From: Maribacter flavus | GTDB taxonomy: Bacteria; Bacteroidota; Bacteroidia; Flavobacteriales; Flavobacteriaceae | NCBI RefSeq assembly: GCF_008386635.1 | Contig: NZ_VUOE01000001.1 | Span: 62,001 to 126,000 of the forward strand | Direction of reading: 5' to 3' | DNA length: 64,000 nt | Shown: one piece after another, positions 54,265 to 63,400 of the stretch | Numbering within the stretch: the first letter of the stretch is position 1 | How the letters are laid out: each line of letters opens with the position of its first letter | The notes under the pieces: generated by a model | What the model was told of the DNA's origin: nothing | Database searches by the model: none | The model's input: the letters and a program-made list of their open reading frames with translations, nothing else | Translations under genes and position numbers: made by a program

Positions 54265-56175
54265 ATGAAACTCAATTTACATCACATAGGGATGATTTTA
54301 TTACTGCTTCCGGTTTTCGCTCTGTCACAAAAGAAAACCAAGACCGCAGAAGATAATTTTGACCATTATGGATATATGGTGAACATGTCCACCTATGAAG
54401 AGTTGAGCAAGCAAGGGTTGACTGATGAGGAAATATGTAAGAACCTTGGAAATACGGCCTATTTAAATGCCAAATACGATGAGGCTACGTATTGGTTTTC
54501 AAAACTTTTTGAACTGAACGATAGTTCCATAGATTCAGACTATTTTTATCGTTATGCCCAAGCTTTAAAGTCGACCAAAAATTACCGCGAATCCGAAATT
54601 TGGATGAACAAGTTCAAAAAAGCCAATACGAACGATGTTAGGGCATTGAAACACAGCGAAGATGAAAATTATCTGAAAGAGTTGATGGCACCATCAATGG
54701 AGTTCACAGTCGAAAATTTAAGTTCCATCAATTCAAAGGAATCGGACTTTGCACCATCCTTTTATCAAAATCAGCTCATATTTTCAACCGCAAGGGACTT
54801 GGAAACTAGTAAAAGAACCTCAACCCCCTATTTGAATCTATATCAAGCTACAAAACCGAACGATGGAAAATATAGTACCGCCACCTCCTTTGATAAGGAA
54901 CTAAAATCAATGGCCAATGAATCGTCCACAAGTTTTTCTAAAGATGGAAAAACGGTCTATTTCACTAGAAACAATTTCAAAAAAGGTGGTTTCAGTAGGG
55001 ACAAAAAAGGAATAAGCAGGTTAAAAATTTACCGTGCAACATTAAACTCGGGTCTATGGGGGAATATTGAAGAACTGCCCTTTAATAGTGATTCGTATTC
55101 CGTAGCACATCCTTCAATGAACGAGGAGGGTACAAAATTATATTTCTCATCGGACATGCCTGGTTCTTTAGGCGCATCGGACATTTTTGTGGTAGACATA
55201 CATCCCGACGGCTCTTTTGGAACCCCAGAAAACTTGGGCCCGAAAGTAAATACGGAGAGTAGAGAGTCTTTTCCCTTTATTTCCGAGTCCGGCATTTTAT
55301 ATTTTGCATCGGATGGTCATCAGGGGTTAGGTGGTCTTGACATCTTCTCTATCGATTTAAAAAAATATGATAATGTTACTAATCTCGGTAATCCCATAAA
55401 TAGTCCCTATGATGACTTCTCGATGGTATTTGACGAGGAGCGGACCATCGGTTTTTTTGCTTCCAATCGGCCCGGTGGAATTGGAGGAGATGACATTTAT
55501 TACCTGAAGACCATAGACTGTATGGTCACTATTTCTGGGATAGCTACCGATAAGGATAGTGAAAAAGCGATTCCAAACGTAATAATGACCGCTTATGATG
55601 CATCTGGTGGTACCATTGGGGAAACCATAGCCAATAGAGAAGGTGAGTTTGAGATACAAATACCTTGTCAGGAAAACCAATATTCAGTTGTCGGAAATCT
55701 GGAAGGTTATGAAGAAGGATCACTTTTGCTTTTCACATCACCAAATGAGAAATATATCAAGAATGTCAAAGTTGAGATGGAGGAAAGCAGCAAAAAAGCC
55801 GTATTGGGTGCCGATCTTGTAAAGGTCTTAAAATTAGATCCTATTTATTTTGACCTCAACAGTTCCTATCTTCGGGAGGATGCTTTTGAAAACTTGGACA
55901 AGGTCGTTGCCTATATGCAGAAAAGACCGGAGGTAAAGGTTGAAATTGGATCTCATACCGATAGTAGAGAGGAAGACAATTACAATCTATGGTTATCGGA
56001 CAGAAGGGCAAAAAGAACCGTCTCCTATATCATCTCAAGAGGAATTGACGAGAATAGAATTTCCGGTAGAGGGTATGGTGAAACACAATTAATAAACCGA
56101 TGTGCCAACGGTATTATATGTTCTGATAAAGATCACCAATTAAATAGACGCTCCGAATTTATTATTGTAGATTAA
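54265..56175 (+). CDS. OmpA-family outer-membrane protein (PorE-like: TPR, PD40, OmpA)
   Basis: Protein of 636 residues with a signal peptide (ending FALSQ). In order: TPR-like helices (about 50-130), beta-propeller PD40 repeats (SFSKDGKTVYFTRN, PSMNEEGTKLYFSSD, ISESGILYFASDG, about 150-410), a carboxypeptidase-regulatory-like beta sandwich (about 425-510) and an OmpA domain (IYFDLNSSYLREDAFENL, IGSHTDSREEDNYNLWLS, RISGRGYGE) that should bind peptidoglycan. This is the layout of PorE and of OmpA partners found after PorP/SprF genes. It is the third gene of the secretion operon, 10 bases after its neighbour. Confidence 0.92.
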   Translation: MKLNLHHIGMILLLLPVFALSQKKTKTAEDNFDHYGYMVNMSTYEELSKQGLTDEEICKNLGNTAYLNAKYDEATYWFSKLFELNDSSIDSDYFYRYAQALKSTKNYRESEIWMNKFKKANTNDVRALKHSEDENYLKELMAPSMEFTVENLSSINSKESDFAPSFYQNQLIFSTARDLETSKRTSTPYLNLYQATKPNDGKYSTATSFDKELKSMANESSTSFSKDGKTVYFTRNNFKKGGFSRDKKGISRLKIYRATLNSGLWGNIEELPFNSDSYSVAHPSMNEEGTKLYFSSDMPGSLGASDIFVVDIHPDGSFGTPENLGPKVNTESRESFPFISESGILYFASDGHQGLGGLDIFSIDLKKYDNVTNLGNPINSPYDDFSMVFDEERTIGFFASNRPGGIGGDDIYYLKTIDCMVTISGIATDKDSEKAIPNVIMTAYDASGGTIGETIANREGEFEIQIPCQENQYSVVGNLEGYEEGSLLLFTSPNEKYIKNVKVEMEESSKKAVLGADLVKVLKLDPIYFDLNSSYLREDAFENLDKVVAYMQKRPEVKVEIGSHTDSREEDNYNLWLSDRRAKRTVSYIISRGIDENRISGRGYGETQLINRCANGIICSDKDHQLNRRSEFIIVD

Positions 56176-56281
56176 ATCCCTATTTTTCAATTGATTTGTC
56201 GTAAAGGTGAATTGGGTGAAAAAAATGGGGTTTCCCCATTATTTTTTCAAAAGAGTGGTAATTTTGTATAAAGACTCCACC

Positions 56282-57316
56282 ATGAAAATAACCTTTAGAA
56301 AACTTGCCAAACTAGCACTAATACTAGTGTATCTGGTCATTGTAGCAGGTGCGGTCGTACGTATGACCGGAAGCGGTATGGGTTGTCCGGATTGGCCAAA
56401 ATGTTTTGGGTATTATATCCCTCCCACGGAAGCTTCTGAACTCCAGTGGCAACCGGAGAGCCCATATAAAAAAGGTCAGGTAATCATAAAGGATGAAACA
56501 TTACGGGTAGCAGCCAAGGATTTTATATCCACTTCATCTTTTGATGAAACTAATTGGCAGATGTATACGAAGCATGATTATGCAATTTTTAACCCTTGGC
56601 ATACGTGGATAGAATACATTAACCGACTCTTTGGTGCCCTAGCGGGTTTGGCTACCCTTGCTTTGGCCTTAAGTTCCATCACCTACTGGAAAAAACAAAA
56701 AAGAGTCACCATTTTCTCATGGCTGGTAGTATTTGGCATGGGTTTTCAGGCCTGGCTGGGGGCCACCGTAGTATATTCCGTCTTGGAACCTGTAAAAATA
56801 ACCTTGCACATGCTTATGGCCTTGATCATCGTGGCAATACTACTTTATATTATTTACAGGGTAAACAATGAGGACAAGAGAATCATTTTTGACAAAACAA
56901 TACTTGTTTTAGCTTGTTTTGCATTGATTTTGACCATCGTTCAAATAATTCTTGGCACGCAGGTCAGGCAGTTTGTGGACCATCAGATTGATATGGTAGG
57001 AGATACCGCTAAGAGGTTATGGCTGGCAGACCCAACATGGGTATTTTATGTACATCGAAGTTTTTCCATTATTGTCATTCTTTTAAATGCCTTTTTAGCC
57101 TACAGAATCTTCAAACTAAATCTAGGACATGTAAAAATCGTCTGGATTCTATTTCTCCTGGTGGTCGAGGCGTTCTCAGGAATGGCCATGTATTACTTGG
57201 ATTTTCCCTTTGCCAGCCAACCGTTGCATCTCGTGGTAGCTTCCATTTTGTTCGGGGTGCAGTTCTATCTGGTTTTAGATGCCCTTAAGCCAAAAACAAG
57301 TCTCAATTCTTTGTAA
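56282..57316 (+). CDS. ctaA: Heme A synthase-like protein (COX15/CtaA family)
   Basis: Oxidises heme O to heme A for cytochrome oxidase; eight-helix membrane protein of 344 residues. I start it at the ATG at 56282 (MKITFRKLAKLALILVYLVI); a GTG 75 bases upstream would add a polar extension. VVRMTGSGMGCPDWPKCFG is the family opening. Helix motifs EYINRLFGAL (Glu111), TLHMLMAL, VHRSFSIIV and QPLHLVVAS follow. The first heme-ligand His of the usual ExxHR motif is Asn114 here, while the other three His are kept. Confidence 0.9.
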   Translation: MKITFRKLAKLALILVYLVIVAGAVVRMTGSGMGCPDWPKCFGYYIPPTEASELQWQPESPYKKGQVIIKDETLRVAAKDFISTSSFDETNWQMYTKHDYAIFNPWHTWIEYINRLFGALAGLATLALALSSITYWKKQKRVTIFSWLVVFGMGFQAWLGATVVYSVLEPVKITLHMLMALIIVAILLYIIYRVNNEDKRIIFDKTILVLACFALILTIVQIILGTQVRQFVDHQIDMVGDTAKRLWLADPTWVFYVHRSFSIIVILLNAFLAYRIFKLNLGHVKIVWILFLLVVEAFSGMAMYYLDFPFASQPLHLVVASILFGVQFYLVLDALKPKTSLNSL

Positions 57317-57343
57317 CTTTGGCATCCCACAAATTAATTAGGT

Positions 57344-57841
57344 ATGGTCTATAAAATCAGGATAATACTGGATGCCGAAGAGGATATCTTCAGGGATTTG
57401 GAAATTGAAGCCCATGATACGTTGGAGGAATTTCATAATGCGATAACCCAAGCCTTTGGCTTTTTGGGGAACGAAATGGCATCCTTTTACACCTGCGATG
57501 AAAATTGGAAACAGGATGAGGAAATCGCCCTTTTCGATATGAGCGAAACAGGTTCTGATGTTCGATTAATGAACGAAACTTTTTTGGAGGATGTGTTGAC
57601 CGAGGACAGTCCAAAAATGATCTATGTTTATGACTTCTTGAATATGTGGACCTTTTTTGTGGAACTGGCGGATATCGTGGAGAAAGAAGATGGCCGACCC
57701 TACCCCAATATATTGTTCGGCTTTGGGGAACTGCCCGAGTCGCCCCCGGAAAGAAAATTCGAATCTGAAAACAGTGCCTTCGACTTTGACGATACCTTTG
57801 AAAACTATGACGACCTCGACTTTGATGAGAATTGGAATTAG
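57344..57841 (+). CDS. Plasmid pRiA4b ORF-3-like protein
   Basis: Protein of 165 residues with the domain named after pRiA4b ORF-3 (VYKIRIILDAEEDIFRDLEI, LEEFHNAITQAFGF, ASFYTCDENWKQDEEIAL). The family is widespread, of unknown function, sometimes next to mobile elements; no such element is seen here. The tail is Asp/Glu-rich. TAACTTTG (57314-57321), overlapping the previous stop, could be a -7 box. The stop codon is the first base set of a 7-bp tandem array. Confidence 0.85.
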   Translation: MVYKIRIILDAEEDIFRDLEIEAHDTLEEFHNAITQAFGFLGNEMASFYTCDENWKQDEEIALFDMSETGSDVRLMNETFLEDVLTEDSPKMIYVYDFLNMWTFFVELADIVEKEDGRPYPNILFGFGELPESPPERKFESENSAFDFDDTFENYDDLDFDENWN

Positions 57842-57904
57842 TTAGTTGTTAGTTGTTAGTTGTTAGTTGTTAGTTGTTAGTTGTTAGTTGTTAGTTGTTA
57901 GTTG
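57841..57904 (+). repeat. Nine tandem copies of the heptamer GTTAGTT
   Basis: About 64 bases of perfect GTTAGTT repeats. The first G is the last base of the TAG stop codon of the pRiA4b-like gene. It ends 51 bases before the nucleoid-associated protein gene. It has no stem potential but could vary in length by slippage. Confidence 0.95.
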
Positions 57905-57954
57905 AAGTAAAAAACATTTTACCTCAAAGCAATCCATTTAAACCATAAAATTTC

Positions 57955-59013
57955 ATGATCAACTTATATGCCACCCAGATCGAACATATATCCATACACA
58001 GGGTAGGAAACAAAAATAAGGGCGAAGGAATATTTTTGTCCGCAGAACCGTTTGCACTAAACGACGAGACTACAGGTCTATTAAAAGAATACTTTTTTAA
58101 ACCTTTTCGTGAAAAGGAGGAGAATTATTTTAAGCTCTCAAACGACGTGGATGTAGAATTCAACGAACTCTACAAGTTGGCCAGCACCGTTTTTCAGGAT
58201 ACCTCAAATGCACATGCGGCCTCCAAAAAAATAGCAACCTTATTGTTTGAACAGTCCAACCACCCCCATATTAAAAGCGGCGAGGTATATGTGACCTATT
58301 TGACAGGAGTGCATTTGGACAATGAAAAGGTTGACGCCTTGGGTATATTCAAAAGCGAGCTTAAACATGACTTCCTACAGTTCAAGGAGAATGAATCCAA
58401 TTTGGACATTATCGTCCAACAAGGCATCAACATCAATAAGCTGGACAAAGGATGCCTGATCCTTAATGTCAACAAGGAAGATGGATATAAAGTACTCTCG
58501 GTTGACAGTAATAAATACGATACAAAATACTGGTTGGAAAACTTTTTGGGCGTGGAACCGCTGTCCGATGACAATTTCAAGACCAAGAACTACTTAAAAT
58601 TCTGCCAGAACTTTGCCAAGGACGTGGTTTTACCTGCCGAAGACAAGCAACAAGAAGTGTTGTTCATGAACAGGGCCGTAAACCATTTTGCAAAGAACGA
58701 CGCCTTTGAGGAAACAAATTTTCTAAACGAGGTTATGGAGAACCCGGCCCTGATACCGGAATTTAAACATTACAAAGTTGAGAAAGGCCCAAAATACAGT
58801 ATTGAGGATGTTTCCAATTTCGATATTGCCAACAAGGCCGTTTCCGATGCTCGAAAAAAGATAAAAAACGTAATAAACCTCGACACGAATATCCAAATCA
58901 AATTGGATTTTATCAATCCAGAATCCGCCGAAAAATTTGTGGAAAAAGGTTGGGACGAGGAGCGACAGATGTATTACTACCTAGTCTATTTTAACAAGGA
59001 GCAGAAAAGTTGA
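57955..59013 (+). CDS. Nucleoid-associated protein (YejK/NdpA-like)
   Basis: Protein of 352 residues related to 37-kDa nucleoid-associated YejK (INLYATQIEHISIHRVGNK, TVFQDTSNAHAASKKIATLL, GEVYVTYLTG, DIIVQQGININKLDKGCLIL). The family binds DNA or nucleoid; the detailed role is unclear. There is no signal peptide. It ends in a TGA that lies inside a TTGATGG repeat. It is convergent with the hypothetical gene at 59127. Confidence 0.85.
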   Translation: MINLYATQIEHISIHRVGNKNKGEGIFLSAEPFALNDETTGLLKEYFFKPFREKEENYFKLSNDVDVEFNELYKLASTVFQDTSNAHAASKKIATLLFEQSNHPHIKSGEVYVTYLTGVHLDNEKVDALGIFKSELKHDFLQFKENESNLDIIVQQGININKLDKGCLILNVNKEDGYKVLSVDSNKYDTKYWLENFLGVEPLSDDNFKTKNYLKFCQNFAKDVVLPAEDKQQEVLFMNRAVNHFAKNDAFEETNFLNEVMENPALIPEFKHYKVEKGPKYSIEDVSNFDIANKAVSDARKKIKNVINLDTNIQIKLDFINPESAEKFVEKGWDEERQMYYYLVYFNKEQKS

Positions 59014-59033
59014 TGGTTGATGGTTGATGGTTG
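59010..59033 (+). repeat. Tandem heptamer TTGATGG, just over three copies
   Basis: The repeat TTGATGG TTGATGG TTGATGG TTG begins in the last sense codon, and its first TGA is the stop codon of the nucleoid-associated protein gene. A second 7-bp array of another sequence (GTTAGTT) stands at the stop of the gene before. Confidence 0.85.
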
Positions 59034-59097
59034 TAAAGATAATCATCTTAAATTCATATAGTTACATTCCTCACGCCAAATTTCTTTGGTATCCCAA

Positions 59098-59132
59098 CCT
59101 AAAAACTAACAACTACGAACTAAAAACTATAT
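59098..59132 (-). repeat. Degenerate heptamer array nnTAGTT at the end of the gene at 59127
   Basis: Read on the minus strand: TATAGTT TTTAGTT CGTAGTT GTTAGTT TTTAGG, five units of 7 bases with only the first two positions varying. The TAG stop codon of the gene at 59127-60206 lies in the first unit. Confidence 0.8.
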
Positions 59133-60206
59133 TTTGATATTCTGCTCAATAATCTGTTTCATACTGACATCCTCATAGTTACGGCGTACAAAATTTAAGG
59201 CAAGGTCAAGCACTTCGCCCATCGTTTTGCATTTACTGAAATTCGAATCAGAGGTCAAGGTGCCAATCTGTTCCTTCAAAAGGGCGATATTCTCTTCCGT
59301 AGAAATCGTATCCTCCTTACAGATTGCCCGTAGTTTTTTGATTCGGTTTCCGGAACTAAGAATTCGCTTGGCCACCATGGAACGCTCCTCCAATTTGTAT
59401 TGGTCGACCGAATCCCTAAGCAGTTTTTCCCGTACCATTTCTACCATTTGATAATTTTCCTTGAAAAACTGGGGTCGGTATACCTTTAGTTTTCCTTCAA
59501 AACACTGTTGGTCAAAATCGATGGCACGGATTTTATAGACCACATGGTCAAAATCATGGGTTGGTACGATGACATAATTGTAAGAACGCATATCTCCAAG
59601 CAACCGTATCATACATCGCTCATTGAATTTGACAAATTCCTTGGCAAGCTGGGCTTTTTCCGGTTCGGAACACTTGGGCAGCATATTTTTGATGAACTCA
59701 TCGCCCGGAATCCCTGCGATGTGCTCCTCGATCAGCGTATCCTTGTATACCAAAAAGTTCAGGTTATAGGGAGAAAGCATGTGCTCCAATTCCAGCCCAT
59801 AGATACGGGAGGCATCGGTACGTTTTATGTAGAAATAGGTAAAGTTGTCGTTCAGAATATTTCGGATCTTAATTCGAAAAGGTTTGGAGTTTCCAAAGGT
59901 GCAAAAGTCCACCGCATCCACATTTAGGTATTGATGGATGTTGTTACTACCATCGGAATGTAAAATCGAATAGACTTTTTTAAGACTATCGTCTATTTCC
60001 TTTCGGTCAAATTCGGAATAATACACCCGTATCCAAAGGGTATCCTCATCATTGTTGTCATACACCACGACCGAGCCTGAAAATCGGAGCAAATCATCAT
60101 AAAATATCGGAATTTCGCTTTTCCTGTTGTAGTGTTTTAGATAACCGTCCAAGGCCTCGCTAACGGGATAGGCCGGCTTTTTTTTTGACATTAATTTTTC
60201 TTCCAT
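59127..60206 (-). CDS. Uncharacterised protein with kinase-like (APH-type) catalytic pattern
   Basis: Cytoplasmic protein of 359 residues not recognised as a named family, with no membrane segment. The middle part looks like a protein-kinase-like fold: FYIKR with Lys128, an alpha-C-like YGLELEHML (Glu139), a hinge LIEEHIAGIPGDEF (159-171), a catalytic loop LLGDMRSYN with Asp205 and Asn210 spaced as in HGDxxxxN, and IRAIDFDQ (Asp230) where DFG/IDFD stands. The usual glycine-rich loop is not evident. About 100 residues precede and 120 follow this part. The kinase reading is my inference. Two ATG starts (60206, 60191) are possible. Confidence 0.65.
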   Translation of the reverse strand: MEEKLMSKKKPAYPVSEALDGYLKHYNRKSEIPIFYDDLLRFSGSVVVYDNNDEDTLWIRVYYSEFDRKEIDDSLKKVYSILHSDGSNNIHQYLNVDAVDFCTFGNSKPFRIKIRNILNDNFTYFYIKRTDASRIYGLELEHMLSPYNLNFLVYKDTLIEEHIAGIPGDEFIKNMLPKCSEPEKAQLAKEFVKFNERCMIRLLGDMRSYNYVIVPTHDFDHVVYKIRAIDFDQQCFEGKLKVYRPQFFKENYQMVEMVREKLLRDSVDQYKLEERSMVAKRILSSGNRIKKLRAICKEDTISTEENIALLKEQIGTLTSDSNFSKCKTMGEVLDLALNFVRRNYEDVSMKQIIEQNIKI

Positions 60207-60420
60207 GACACTTCAATTCATTCTTAAAGATACAACAATCGAAACACTAAGGTAAACAGCTCCTTTTATCGATAGGCAGTTGAAATCATTGGGTTTACTA
60301 ATAACCATACTACAATAAAGCTTGCAGATACCACAAGAAAAATGGCATTGGCAACAATACATTGCCCATAATACTGTAATGAGTTTTTTTTGGGAGTTGT
60401 AACTCACGCTTTTATCAAAA
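60207..60420. other. Intergenic region between divergent genes
   Basis: No ORF of note or RNA gene is recognisable in these 214 bases, which serve as the 5' region for both the kinase-like gene and the giant protein gene. TGAGTT and AACTCA halves near 60379-60404 can pair weakly. Confidence 0.4.
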
Positions 60421-63400
60421 ATGAAAAGAATTCTCTTTGTTTTATTACTAGTCTTAGGGATAACCGGTAACGCGCAGTTGAGCGACCTTCACTATTTACC
60501 ACCCTTAAAACAAGGACAGAACAACCAAGGTATACAGGAACAGGCAATCTATCTCTCCACGCCTGAGCCTACTACATTTACGGTAAATGCCTACAGAGGT
60601 ACAAACCCAACCCCAATAGCTTCCTTTAACATCTCAAATATTAGTCCCGCCACTTGGACTCTGGCCAATGGAGATAACAATATTACCTTGGTGAACAATG
60701 CCAATACAGGCGTTGTTCTAAACAACAGTGGGTTACGTTTCGAATCCCCAAGCGGCAATCGATTCTACGTTAATTATCGAGGAAAATCATCTGCCCAAGC
60801 TGCATCATTGACGGCCAAAGGTAGGCAGGCAATGGGTACCCGATTTAAGTGGGGCGGTGTTCCCAATTTAGGGGGTAGGCACGCATCCAAATCCAATACC
60901 TTGGGTATCATGGCAACAGAGGATAACACTACGGTACGCGTATTTGGATATGATCCCAATTGTACGTTTCGTATTGGCAATAATGCAAACGCCATTACAG
61001 CCGATACCTACACCATCACTTTAGACGCCAACGAATCCTTTGTTTTTGAAAACTATATCGGAAATGTTAATCCGCCTTCTCTAGCGCAACAGCAAGGATG
61101 GATAGGAGCATCTATTGAATCCGACAAGAATATTGTTATAAGTAACGGCTCGGTCAACTTTGGTCGTCAAGTAAACAATAGTAATAGGGATGCGGGTATC
61201 GATCAACCGGTTCCTGAAAACCGACTCGGAAAAGATTATGTTTTCGTAAGGGGCAATGGTAATACTAATGGATGGACGGAATTTCCCTTGCTCATCGCTA
61301 CGGAGGACAATACCCAAATATTTGTCAATGGCAGTACAACTCCATTGGCTACTCTTAATAACGGTGACTTTTTTGAAGTTCCCAGTAGTTATTATTCATC
61401 CAGTACTGTAGGGGCTAATATGTTTGTGCAAACTTCAAAGAACGTATATGCCTATCAATGTTTGGCCGGAAGTAGCGGTGCTCAAACAGCGGGATTGAAC
61501 TTTGTGGCTCCTGTAAATTGTTTGTTACCCGATGTCATGGACAATATTCCGGATATTAGGAACATAGCAGGAACAACTGTTACTGGTGGAATCACAATAA
61601 TTGCTGCAGTTAATACCCCGGATTCAAATATATCGATAACGGATGGTAATGGACCTGTTACACTACCGCCATCAAGCCCAGTGGCGGGATCTTCAGAATG
61701 GAAAACCTTTTATGTTCCCAATTTGAACGGAAACGTGAGCGTGCAATCCACCGGACCCATGGCCGTTGGATTTTTTGGTGTAAACAATAATCAAGGAGTC
61801 GCAGGTTATTTCTCTGGATTTGATACGGTGCCAGAGGTTACCTTGGAAATTAGAGGAGGATCTGGATGCTTTGTAGGTTCTGAAATTTTTGAAGCAACAA
61901 GTAATTTCGATGCGTACCAATGGTATGAGGATGGTGTTTTAATTCCTGGGGCAAACGGTCCTAGTTATGCTCCTACTGGAGCTGGTGACTTCTTCGTAAG
62001 AGGTACCAAAGGACCTTGTACCTATGATAGTAATACCATTCAGGCGCTTTATTGCGACCCGGATGTAGTCCTAACCAAGACCGTTGACAATGATGAAATC
62101 ATGGAAGGGGAAACGGCCACTTTTACGGTACGGGTAAGAAATAATGGAATTGGACCCCTTACAAACCTCCGAATTACAGATAACATTCCAGCCGGACTCA
62201 CCTTGGAAAATGCTTTTACCATCCATGGTACTTGGAGTGGTAGTACATGGAATATTGGCACCTTGAATGGCGGGGACGTCGCACAACTAGAACTTACCGT
62301 TCGCGCAGATGAAATCGATACCCTACCTCTTTTAGGTTTAATAAATACCGTTACCAATACCCAAGACCAAACGGATACTAATACCACACCGGACAGCCCT
62401 ACCGCATTGATTACGGTCCATAACGATACGGACAATGACGGCGTCAGGGATATCACTGATTTGGATGATGACAATGACGGAATTTATGACGAGGATGAAT
62501 GTGATACCTTGGCCTTCAACATCGCCAATGGAAATGGCCATACCAGCCCTTTGGTCAGTGTGGACAATTATCTGATCGTAGATATTTTCAGCGTGGATAA
62601 CTCGTTTAATCTAAACCTAAACGGGAATGATGTAGCGGGTGAAATCCAGTTCCAATTGGGTGCGGCAGGAAATTTTGCACGATTTACGGATGGTACTACC
62701 TACGGACAGGCCGGAAACCCAAATATTTGGACCGTAAACAGTTCCAACGGAAGCCCAACGATTAGGGTGATTATTGATCAATCCGGACAATTTCAGATTT
62801 TTGGGGCAAGAAGCTCCAACGGTCCTTTGGAACCCATGTTCTTGGACACGCCACCGGCACCTGTTTCATGGAATCCTTCTGGAAGTAATTCGTTCACCAT
62901 TGGCCAACAAGTGGTAGGACCAACAAATATGCGGGGTGTACTATTGACCGCAGGTTGCGATACCGATAATGATGGAATTCCCGATCATTTGGATTTGGAC
63001 AGCGACGGCGATGGCTGTAGCGATGCCAACGAATTTTATAAGGATGGTAATGCCGATGGTGGCGATGATGGTGTATATGGGGCAGGTGTTCCTGCAGTAG
63101 ACCCTACTGACGGAACCGTAAACGCGGCATCCTATGTTCAGGTGTTCGCTCCTGAAATTTTGCTGGGCAACACCTCAGAAAACTTGGGTGGGGCATCCCT
63201 AACGGGACAGTCCATAAACTTAGGCCAATCGTTCCAATACGTGCTTCGTTTTCAAAATACGGGCGATGACGATGCCACAAACTATTCCATACGAAATATA
63301 CTTCCAGCGAATGTAGCCTTGGATGGCATCAATACTTCCGATGCTCCGGGGGTTACCTCCAACCACGATCCTGTAACCAATGAAATCGTATTTCAAGTAC

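Noticed and set aside
60213-60407. 64-residue minus-strand ORF in the gap before the giant gene
   Set aside because: No motif, cysteine-rich odd composition, and it lies wholly within the promoter region of two divergent genes.
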